The translations under genes and the position numbers were made by a program. From contig NOWV01000012.1 of the NCBI GenBank assembly GCA_003344405.1, positions 868,001-932,000 of the forward strand: 64,000 bases of DNA, read 5' to 3'. Below the pieces are notes generated by a model. It had not been told where the DNA came from. It worked only from the letters and a program-made list of their open reading frames with translations, and ran no database searches. Below, in pieces: positions 13,323 to 23,313 of this stretch (the stretch's first letter is position 1; the number at the start of each line of letters is the position of its first letter). The stretch comes from Trichoplax sp. H2. Its lineage: Eukaryota > Placozoa > Uniplacotomia > Trichoplacea.

Positions 13323-13638
13323 TTTACCCTTCCTAGCTGCATAGACTACTAGAAGAAGACCATCTACTGTAGTCCGTGCAACGGGTGTGAGAATGGGTAG
13401 TAGAACTTCTTTTTTAATATACTGTACGATAGTATTAATTGATTAATTGATTGATTGATGATGATTGATATTGTTAGTGTACAATACAGTGTACTCTTGT
13501 GCAAGACGACGGCTGTTCGACATAGAACAGGTTAATAGAACTTCCAATTTAGATTATCAATGAAGATGTGTAGTTTGGTGTTGTATTTGGCCTACGGTTC
13601 AACTTGCCTAACTGTTAATCACATTACCTACACTAATG

Positions 13639-13817
13639 AAGTTACTACCCATAGTTAATTGAATAAATTGAACAGTAAATGTACTCTACGGTAGCAACAT
13701 GCTATTCAACGACTAGATGGATTAAATAGTTACTACCCATAGTTAATTGGATAAATTGAACAGTAAATGTACTCTACTGTAGCAACATGCTATTCAGCGA
13801 CTAAGTAGATGGATTAA
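13639..13817. repeat. Tandem duplication of an approximately 88-bp segment
   Basis: Two adjacent copies begin at 'gttactacccatagttaatt' (about 13639 and 13727). They share 'gaacagtaaatgtactctac' and 'agcaacatgctattca' with few mismatches. No coding content was recognised. Confidence 0.85.
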
Positions 13818-15583
13818 ATAAATTTTACAATGAATGAGCAAATTTACAGTCTGACTAATGGAGGTAACTCGCGTGCTCCAGGTAAAAATGGAAGCACTGT
13901 GGTCCATGTCCGATAGAGATAGTACAGTCATAGATCTCTAGATTGCAAATACTATATACATGGTGTACCATGGTACAGTAAACGAGTATGGAGACAAAAA
14001 AAAAAAACACGTATCGATGGTATCCTGTTGGTACTGTAATAAATACAATTAGAATTAATAAAACATCTTGCGAACACACTTGACCGTTGCAATATAAATA
14101 AGGTCCAAATCGTGCAAATCGCAGCCAAGCGGCTATCGGTCAAGTCCACTAATACTTAATGATTAAGTAGTTGCAGATGCTACCTATCTACTTTATGATT
14201 TGTAAATATCTCTTCTATAAGAAACATAAATGAAGTTCTCTACTAAGGACAACGACTGCACTGTACAAACGCCATCGAGAGATTCATATCCAATGTCCAG
14301 TTATCAACTCATTGCTGATTGCTATAAACTAAACACATGGTGTAGTCTACAATGTTTTCTCTCTAAAACGATCAAGTACCATCATCAGTCGAATTTAGCA
14401 AGCTATCTTTAAAGAACTATACAACATGTATTGGCAACACGACAATACCTGCGTACCTTATTATGCTGAATTATTGTAAAGGTCATGTACTAGTCCTTCT
14501 TATAACCCCGTTATGTTACTGACGAATAGCGCCTTTTACAATTATAAACGTCAGTATTAACAATCTCTAACATACGAGTTATAGTAGTCAGTTCTAAATC
14601 AATTTGTACATAAATTCAGTCCAAATTACTAAAATATCATCTTTGTTACCTAAAAAGATCTCTACGCATTTAAAAAATTTTTAACCAAAATTTCTTTGTA
14701 TATACTGTAATTTCTAGTTTTTATTGCACGCTTAATTAAATTAATCAATGCGTAAGTATATTATCAACCCTAATAAACCATAATTGCAAGCTTTTGCTAA
14801 GCATATTATTATTAATTATCGTCAACGATTTGGAAATTATCTACGAATCAATATTTGCTAGTAAAATTATTTCATTAATCGATAATACCAGTTAATGATT
14901 ATTATAAATTAAGCAACAAAAGATATTACACGATATGGTAAGACACCTTACATTTGCTAATTTCATTACTACAGTTATCAATAGTGACTAAGGCCTTAAT
15001 TAATTAATTTATGTGTTTTTTAGTAATTATAATTCCTAGAACAATTATCATTACTGTAAATAGCTATAAATAAATATTATCACGCCACTGCGGCCGTCTC
15101 TTGTAGTCATCGACGTCACTACAATAATGATGAAATTAAATTAAATTATTAACTATTGCATAGGCTGTATTGGCACTATTACTAATTAATCAAGTCAATA
15201 TTTGGATACAGAAAAAGGCGTTTTAGCCCAGGAAAATTATTTGTTATAGAGTAATAAAATCAATACAATATATCAAATTTTATATTAGCGCCAGCAATCC
15301 AATTACCCAAAAGCAAATTCGTAGTTTTAACTTCGTATTACATTATTCAGCGTTAAATGTTGATACACCAGTGTTATGTGTGATAGACTGGTAATGTCTA
15401 GGAGATTAAAGAAGTGGACTCCACGCATCAGGCTACTTTGCTGTGCCTAACCGAGTATTGCATGATTAACCTAGGGTCGCAACAGAGAACATAACGACCA
15501 GCAATTTTAACTCAGTTATACTGTAGATTCTACATACGTACTTGGTAGCAGTTATAATTAACAAAGTGATAGAGCCACGCAGT
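13818..15583. other. Intergenic region upstream of the frameshifted GPCR
   Basis: AT-rich DNA with no supported exon. It contains an A-run at 13996-14007 and many short AT palindromes around 14680-15060. The promoter of the GPCR at 15584 should lie in the 3' part but is not recognisable by eye. Confidence 0.5.
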
Positions 15584-16535
15584 ATGGCGAATCAAACTGG
15601 AAATTTTACTATAAAACAAATTTACAGTGGGGAAATTTATGTTTACGCTATCATCAGCGCTATTACTTTTCTTACCAATACTATCATGTTCTGCTTTATT
15701 GTCTTTGAGCGTAAAATGCACATCATGTCTAATTGGATTTTGGCTAGTATGTTTTGCCCTGGTATTATTTACGCTTTGGCTTATTTATTGCCCCCGTTGG
15801 GTTATGTTTGTACCGTGGGATCTACTTGATAGCTACGCTTGCCAAATTTTGCCTTTGTTAGGCTCTGCTTTAATTATAAATTTTAACTTGCATTTGGTAT
15901 TAGTTAGCTTAGATCGTTACTGCTGTATTTTATTTCCCTTTCAATATAATATGCCTCAAGCTTCAGTCATTACTCGATGGGCAACTTTTGCTGTATGGTT
16001 AATCAGCTTCGCCTCGGCTTCCATACCACTGTTCACATTCTTTGTTCCAATACCTGGCATGTGTATTATTCAGCTTAATAGCCGCTCTTTTCATATTTAT
16101 ACCCTCAGTGCTTATATTGCACTTTTTTACGTGCCGATATTTATTTTAGGACTTGTTCACTCTAGAATCCTTTGGACTGTTAGTATCCATACCAAGCGCC
16201 GCCATGAAATTTTTGCACTCAATAACTCTATTCCAACATCTGTTTTACGACGCAATCTGCGTGCTATTACTTACATGGCGATTTTAATTGGACTCTTTTT
16301 GATATTTTGGCTACCAGCTATGATCTACTATGCTATCCTCTTCCCAACAATACATTTAGGTATAAGCATAAAGCAGGTTAGTATAGGAAACATATTGCGC
16401 TATATTTCTTTATCTTATCCAGCAATCAATCCAATTCTTCATGCATATTTTACTCCATGTATACGATCGGAGATCTCTAGAAAATTGGCAAGAGCAACTT
16501 GCAAAACTGAACACAAACGCAATGTATTTGTCTGA
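15584..16535 (+). pseudogene. Intronless class A (rhodopsin-like) GPCR with one +1 frameshift
   Basis: The start MANQTGNFT gives two N-glycosylation sites before TM1. The first frame runs through TM1 and TM2 to the Pro-rich end of TM2. At the five-C run 15791-15795 the frame must advance by one base, after which PRWVMFVPWDLLDSYACQ continues into TM3. The second frame then has the TM3 Cys exactly 25 residues before the Arg of SLDRY, a Trp in TM4, FWLPAM in TM6 (CWxP-like), and NPILHAY in TM7 (NPxxY-like), ending 316 codons after the start once the extra base is allowed for. The 3.32 position is Gly, so an aminergic ligand is unlikely. No other lesion was seen, so this may be a real receptor with a base error or length polymorphism, or a very young pseudogene. 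The ligand is unknown. Confidence 0.8.
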
Positions 16536-19500
16536 CTAGAATACTCCGAAAAATAATGTTGTATAGGTAGAACAGCTACCGTACTATTATAAATTAATCT
16601 ACCATAGTACACTAGTTGTATTAGCTACCAGCGTCGAATATTTATACACCATTATAGTTACATACTAAATTGCAAAACCCCTTGATGCAAATATATGACA
16701 AATATCAACTCACTTCACTTCTTAGATTCCTTTGTTCCGAATAATCATCTATTAAAATGGCATTAAACTTAATTTTGCTTCACGATGAAAAGCAATTCCA
16801 CGTCAATCATTATTCGATTATATTCAAGATATTTAAAGTGGTCAAACTATATGAAGCGAGCATATTTCTTAAAGAATGCATACTATCTTATTATGAGAAT
16901 ATGCTACAAGATCGAATAAGAATTTCTTTAAAATTCTCCGAATCTCAATTGAATCAAAGTCATCATTCCCGATATACTGTACCTATTAAATAGTTTAAAA
17001 TTCAGGACCTTTTAAGGGCTTGCATTAAAATTTAAGTTAAAGAATATTTAATAACTATGGTTAAAAATTCCAAAATAATTCTATCATACCTGGTTTAAAC
17101 TAATAATAAAATTTTGTTGATTTTAGATAATAAAAATATGGTCCTATCTTTAGATAAAGTCTCGATTAAAATAATTCATTAATCTTACCTAAAGATTAGT
17201 AAGTTTCAAGTATTCAGTTAATTATTGATTAGTACTTTATAAGCACGATTCAGTTCATGAATAAAGGTAAATTCGAATCGAAATTGAACCGTGAACAGTC
17301 TACTATCCGCCTGTAGAAATGCTTATGCTTATACATTTGTTTTAGAATCTGATCTTGTGGATTTACATTTAAAAAGTTTCCTTCTAATTTAAACTATATC
17401 ATCATTAGAATTGTTTATAAATCTTAATGCTTGTCGACAATAAAACTATAATATTAAATTATGTATTCAGAATTCTCCGTTCGATGATTATCGCAGTTAT
17501 TGCAGTTAGGATTACAGATTTCGTATCTTTCTCAGCTCTCAGGGATGCTCTTATTTTTCGTTTGCTATCTATTATTCTTGAGTGTTACATCTATTACTTG
17601 ATGGCATGCGAAAGATATATCTTCAAGAAGGATAAGATCTTTAGGCAATTAGATTTATTGTCTCATTTTACGGCTATATAAATTGTGCTATCATCATTTA
17701 CATGATATCTGATATACGTACAATATCATGCATCATTACCGTTGGCAATGAAAAAACTATTATAACTAATAATACATTCTTGCGTATATTTGCTGCATTT
17801 ATAAAAAGAATACCTGAGACTTATTTAGAAAGTAAAATTATACTTATACCATTTATAATGTTTTGGCGTATGTTTCTATACTAACTATACAGTCCTGTTC
17901 TCGTATACATACTGTACATACCTGTATACTGAGTGTACAGTATACACGAGACTGTCATAAATTTTACTTTTTTTCCTACCCTAGATGAATCAAGCTGTAT
18001 TTTTTTTAGGTAAATAGGTAGTAGTTATTTCGGTTATAGTATAATTTAATAAAGTAGAATACTTATGCAGTTGAGCATTAATATTTTTTTTGAAATTATT
18101 TTTACTTTAATAAAGCATTAGTATACATTTTAATAATGGCCGTATGCTACTGAAATAACTTTTTATATTGTCAGCTTGAATCTGACTAGTAAAATTCCAT
18201 TAACTAAGCTCTAGTCATTGTCTATAGAATTTCCTAACCTTACTATATCATGCATAACGCTTAACTACATGTAAATTTTTAAGTTTTGAATCTGATTCTT
18301 GAAATATTGGATCGGAAATCAAGATTCTTTCTGCGGTTGCTTTATCGAATTGGATTTTCATTATATATCTAAATTGTTGCTAACTGTTCTATTGAGTAAG
18401 GCCTGATTCAATTACATTCTACAAGAGAAATATATATCTTTATTCAAATCTTAATCGTTTTCGAGCGAATGACAGTTAAGCAATATCATGGGATGAATTT
18501 ATCCGTTGCATAGAAGGGAAAAAATTAAACTAAATTTCATTGTACAAAACTGGTAATAGTCCATCGGCTCGATAGCGAGATACAGACTCTAGTAGTATAC
18601 GGTAATCATCATAATAATGTTGATAATGAGCTACAATGAATACTGCATAGTGGTAATTATTGTATTTTACAGTATTCAAGCACGGTTTTTAAAAGTAGTT
18701 GTAACTATAAATTAGTTTAGAGAATAAAACAGGGCCCTGGTATGTGATCTTGTAATTATTAGTAAATTTATAAAAGTCTTGTTAGTTTAAACTGTAAACA
18801 AGGTTATACGTTATTATCTAATTTATTTGCGAACTATTAAATCTTCACGTATCTATCCAATAAATATGACAGTACCTTTTATTTTCTAATTTATTCAATT
18901 TTCTTTACATCTCATAGAGTGACAAAAGAACTTACATCTTTCCTAATTTTAATAAGTCACTATGAACTTCATTCTTACAGTAAAGCGATACCAATTCCGA
19001 TATTCTGAAAATTACTGTACTCGTTTTGTTACTTCTTGTCCTTTCGGATTGGTTATAATTTCCTGAATATACTGAAATACTCGTTAATGAATTTATCTGC
19101 AATAGCTTAGGATGGTCTCTGTAATTATACTTGATGTCGATGACGATAAGCGAGAAAAGTAGGACTAGCATAAGAACGCTTTACTATTGCCATTGAAACC
19201 AGATAATTCTATATTTGGCGTGGGCCTTGAATAAAGTTCTAACCTTTACATCATTCCTTCGAAAATAGAAAATTTGAATTGAAAATTAATAATTTATCTG
19301 CTAGCATTTATTAATGTGAATATGTTATTAGTATTAGCAGTGCATAGCTGTTCAAATAAAAGGAGCTTTTTATTTCACAATAATGAAGATAAGTGGATAT
19401 ACTAGAATGTTCTGTGACTTATTGATTGGCAGAGCGAACTCCTTAGTATTAAGAAGGTGACTAGATGCAGTCATGCAGATATCAGATGCTATAGAGTTTC

Positions 19501-20127
19501 TTTTGATAAAGTAATGATAATGAAGTTTAGTTCCAAAGGTGCAAGCCTTAGCCTTGACTTACCTAAGAATATAATAATGGGAGTCAATAATTATTTACTT
19601 CAACCTCTAAATCGTGTTGATGAGCATTGCAAGTAAAATATCGTATCTCATTCTCGGGGAGAAGAGTAACATGAGTAGCGTAAAATTACTACCCCTAGTA
19701 CATTTAATTGTTGTTTAAAATTCCCTTTTCACTTGTAAGGAGACATGACTTGAACCAAATAGAATCGAAAAGGGAGTAGAAATATCACAGCTACTGTGGG
19801 AAATAGTCACATAGTAGAAAGAAATTTCCAACTAGTGAGGCTATACGCCGCGCGTGTACAATAAAAAGGCATTATGCAGTACAATATCGAACGAAAGGAA
19901 TGTCGAAAATAGTATCGGCAGTGTAATAGATTAGAGTTCGAGGAAGTAATGAGAGCCAGATAAGTTAAAGAGAGTTTGCTATAAAGATGGTTACATATGA
20001 GCGAATTTTCAGAGTCTTACACATAAAGTATCATCAAAGTATAATAATATAAGAGTAATAGAGTGAAGAGAGAGAATGACGTACTGTAATAATATTAGTT
20101 AATATGTAATAGGCAGGACTTAGAAGA
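16536..20127. other. Intergenic region between GPCR and retroelement fragment
   Basis: No well-supported gene. Short open stretches at 16757-16993 and 17427-17884 (plus) show no family motif. GTAC palindromes occur at 17905-17950. A possible short exon lies on the minus strand near 18.9-19.2 kb and is listed separately. Poly-T runs flank 17968-18009. Confidence 0.5.
18936..19171 (-). CDS. Possible first exon of a small secreted protein (weak)
   Basis: The ATG at 19171 opens MLVLLFSLIVIDIKYNY, which looks like a short signal peptide, and the frame stays open for 78 codons. It contains an Asn-rich, N-glycosylatable segment (NQSERTRSNKTS) and one Cys. The frame meets a strong donor (AAGAT|GTAAGTT) at 18936. 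No downstream exon with a matching phase and recognisable sequence was found, and I know no homologue. It may be chance. Confidence 0.2.
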
Positions 20128-20481
20128 GGCATTTTTGGATACTATATATAATTTGGGTTACGGGTATTAATCTGCATAACAAAGTAATAAAAATAAGAAT
20201 AGACACGGGAGCTCAGATGACGGTAATCGTAGAGGAAACGTTTAAAAACTTAGGCAAGATTAAACTAATTAAATCATCAAGATCTCTATTTGGTCCAAAT
20301 CGTATCCCCTAAAGTAAAATGGGATTTTCAAACGACAATTGAATTTACTATGGGGCTGCAATTTTGCGCTACGCATGTTATTTTTCTTAGTGAGAATCCC
20401 GTTTCTGACGCCATGTATGAATTTTTATTTACGAACATGATGCGTTCATGGCTCGCAGCCCTTACAGAGAAAAAGAATTGA
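20128..20481 (+). mobile_element. Decayed LTR-retrotransposon protease (retropepsin) fragment
   Basis: One frame reads INLHNKVIKIRIDTGAQMT followed by VIVEETFKNLG. This is the active-site pattern of retropepsins of Ty3/Gypsy-type elements (IDTGAQ followed by a hydrophobic pair). The match continues to SSRSLFGPNRIP, where a stop occurs at about 20310. A shifted frame at 20290-20481 carries a further protease-like stretch (KVKWDFQTTIEF). No reverse transcriptase, integrase or LTR was found nearby, so it is an inactive relic. Confidence 0.6.
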
Positions 20482-21678
20482 AAAATGTATTCCCTTACAC
20501 GCGGTCCTTGCCTTAAACATCTGTCTATCGTTACGTACTTACTATCATGTACAATAATAGGTGGTACACTTATCCATGGGCTACTAGAAGAAAGTCTAGA
20601 TAATCTGCTAGTATTACTGTATATTTCATATTCTTTAAGTTATTAGTATTATTTGGTAAAAACTTAGTAAGAATGACTTAGTAATATATATATTAAGAAA
20701 ATTGTATTTTCACTACAATTACGACTCTTCGGAGGGATAAAATGATTAATGTAAATATCACAAAAAAATCGATGTCACAATAATTGTACTATTAATTATA
20801 TTATATAATTACTACATTTAAGAAAAATTAAAGTACTTTCAAAATAAAAACTACATTATATTAAAAACTGACACAATTGATATGATATATCAACCACATG
20901 ATTTTATTTCCTTTATGAAATTCGATATAAAATAGTGGTATAAGGGAAGCGCATCTATAACCAACTAGCAGCTCATCAGCATCATTACCATGAAATACTT
21001 GTATAAGCATTCAATACAGAGCGTACTCAATAACAAGCTTTCTTAACAGCTACAGTATATTAGCTTTAAGTTAACAAGCGAAATAACAATGACTATTGAT
21101 TAATTATTAGTGTCGGCTAAAATAAAAAGCTTTTAACGATGATATTCTGTAATACCACCAATCTTATCCTGACCTAAGAATATGAGAAACCTTTGCTTCA
21201 ATTCTATTCTAAATACGTTAACTAAATTCAATCAATAAATAGAATCCTACATGACTTTCACCCTGAAATATAGTCAAATCTAAATTAAAGAGCAATGATC
21301 ATCAGGGATAAGGTCTGCAATGGCTAATATGGCATCTTAACTTGAATGCACTTCTAATTTACCTAAGTTCGCTATGTCCTAGCAGATACTGTATCAGTAA
21401 CGACTAATAGCCTTTTTTAAAAATCTCCATATAAAAGTATTGAATAAGTGTCGCCGACTACTGACATCATTCTTCAGAGTAGTTGATCAATGTGATCTTA
21501 ATAAAATATTCATATAAAGCGATTAAATATTAGTCAGCTTTGAAATACAAGTAGCAAACAAGTGCAATTTTCAGATGTGTAACGTTATCAATAGTACAAA
21601 TAGGAAGAAATTAAAAATTAAAACAGATTAATAATTATTTATATTAGTAATAGCGAAATTATTGCCTTCTACAATACA
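20482..21678. other. Downstream flank of the minus-strand GPCR
   Basis: AT-rich with no supported exon. The 3' UTR and polyadenylation site of the GPCR should lie in the part next to 21678. Confidence 0.5.
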
Positions 21679-23313
21679 TTATTTTGTTTGAAATTGATTA
21701 GCTAATTTACTTAATTTGGCATGTTTGACTCTCGGTGTATGAATGATTGGATTCAATGCAGCATTGGTATAAGTAAATAGGAGAGTAACAGTTTTTATCC
21801 AAGCTGGTATTATCGCCATAGAATTGAGTATAACCGAGACGGTAAGAATAATAGTAAAAGGCGTCCAACAAATTATCATAGAGATAATGTTGCCTCTTAA
21901 AACTTTAACATTAACTAAGATATGCTTTTTGGAGCGAATTGATGCTAATCTATCCAACAGAATTCTTGATCGCCGAAATGCTCTTGCTCTGTAACGATAT
22001 CGGGGCGTTGGTGCCTTATTTCTATTTGAAGAAGGAGATTCATTTTCGGTACAAAGTTGGCCATTATTTCGATGGTTTTTGCCTTCGAAATTATCTATAG
22101 CTGTCGATATCATGGAAGTACCTGTAACGCATCGTGCACGTGAAACTGGAGCCATATCTTTCAAGTCTGTTAACGCAATAGTGGTAGATGCTACCGAAAC
22201 CGGCGTTTTACTATCATCTCGATCTTTAGCAATTGAAGTATTATCGTGATGATATTCAGGCTCAGTTTGAGTATCGGTTTTACTCCTTTCGATATTATTG
22301 TCATCAGGGAATACATTGCTTTCTGGTAGTACCATTTGATTATTTGATGATTTCTTAATTTGATCTACAACTTCATCTGAAGCACTAGTGTCTACTTTCA
22401 AACGGGTACTTCCTCGATGGAGGCGACGACGATGAAATGGAGCGGTTACGGACGAAAATATAGACCAAAAATTAGGACTGTCATGATTTTTGGGGGACTT
22501 GGATGATTTCGAAATTTGATGAGATGGTATTACATTATCATCACATACATAATATGGTTGATCGCTATGTGAGGATCTTAATTCAAGGTGATCCGAAGTG
22601 GAATAACTACCTTTCTGCTTCATCATTTTTCGCAATTGTTGCCTGGCTGTAATAACGTTAGCTTTTATCTTAAGATAACATATTATTAAGATGATCAAGG
22701 GTATTAAGTAAGCTGCTGAATTAATAACAAGCAGTATAACTAGACTGATGGATTGATTACTGGACCACTCATAAAAACAGTTATTACCATTACTAGAATC
22801 GTTTGTTAATCGAATCAGGGGCAAGCTGGCAACCAAAAAAGCAAGCATCCAAATCGTAATTACTGAATAGCAACCATTGCGTTTAGTAAATATGCTTGCA
22901 TACTTCATGGCACGAAGAGAAGCGTAATAACGGTCGAAAGCTACAGCCGCTAGACTCATGTTAGCAGCAATAGTTAAGACCATGTTAATGGCACCAATTA
23001 TTTCGCACCCTGCATGACCAAATGAATGATTAGGTTGCAAAATAGTGTAGAGATTTAAAGGCATAATAGTGCCAGCCTTTATTAAGTTAGCGCTAGCTAA
23101 ATTGCTAACGTGTAATTTAGATACGATGCTTAACGAATGACATTTTCGGAGCGTAGCAAGCATAAAAAGATTACCCAAGAAAGCAATAATTAGAATGATA
23201 GATAGCAAGATAGAAAAGACAATATGAGTAGCCAAGTTGGTATCAGGATAAGATAAATTTTGATTCCCAGTACTGTTAATGTCATCATTCGGGTTATAAG
23301 TAGTTCTTTCCAT
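21679..23313 (-). CDS. Intronless class A (rhodopsin-like) GPCR with very long third intracellular loop
   Basis: A single exon of 544 codons. The extracellular N-terminus (1-30) has NST and NLS glycosylation sites. TM1 is at about 31-55 with the Gly-Asn pair (47-48), TM2 66-90, TM3 103-128, TM4 150-168, TM5 189-214, TM6 470-496 and TM7 505-525. Cys103 and Cys179 can form the usual TM3-ECL2 disulfide. DRY (127-129) lies exactly 25 residues after Cys103, and CWTP (482-485) is intact. Deviations are Asn instead of Asp in the TM2 'LASAN' block, and NPIIH instead of NPxxY. The third intracellular loop spans about 215-468, is rich in Ser, Thr, Asp and Arg, and has a basic end (RARAFRRSR), giving phosphorylation and G-protein contact potential. 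Position 3.32 is Asn, which argues against an amine receptor. The ligand is unknown and the family within class A is undecided. Confidence 0.9.
   Translation of the reverse strand: MERTTYNPNDDINSTGNQNLSYPDTNLATHIVFSILLSIILIIAFLGNLFMLATLRKCHSLSIVSKLHVSNLASANLIKAGTIMPLNLYTILQPNHSFGHAGCEIIGAINMVLTIAANMSLAAVAFDRYYASLRAMKYASIFTKRNGCYSVITIWMLAFLVASLPLIRLTNDSSNGNNCFYEWSSNQSISLVILLVINSAAYLIPLIILIICYLKIKANVITARQQLRKMMKQKGSYSTSDHLELRSSHSDQPYYVCDDNVIPSHQISKSSKSPKNHDSPNFWSIFSSVTAPFHRRRLHRGSTRLKVDTSASDEVVDQIKKSSNNQMVLPESNVFPDDNNIERSKTDTQTEPEYHHDNTSIAKDRDDSKTPVSVASTTIALTDLKDMAPVSRARCVTGTSMISTAIDNFEGKNHRNNGQLCTENESPSSNRNKAPTPRYRYRARAFRRSRILLDRLASIRSKKHILVNVKVLRGNIISMIICWTPFTIILTVSVILNSMAIIPAWIKTVTLLFTYTNAALNPIIHTPRVKHAKLSKLANQFQTK

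Noticed and set aside
12587-13342. Several minus-strand open frames of 70-98 codons
   Set aside because: They are translations of the minisatellite unit and follow its length changes.
15627-15830. Second-frame reading at the 5' end of the frameshifted GPCR (MGKFMFTL...)
   Set aside because: The first frame gives a proper glycosylated N-terminus, TM1 and TM2. The second-frame start is a shadow.
17427-17884. Plus-strand hydrophobic open stretches with 'ACERY', reminiscent of a GPCR DRY box
   Set aside because: No Cys at the expected 25-residue distance, and the two halves are in different frames without other receptor motifs.
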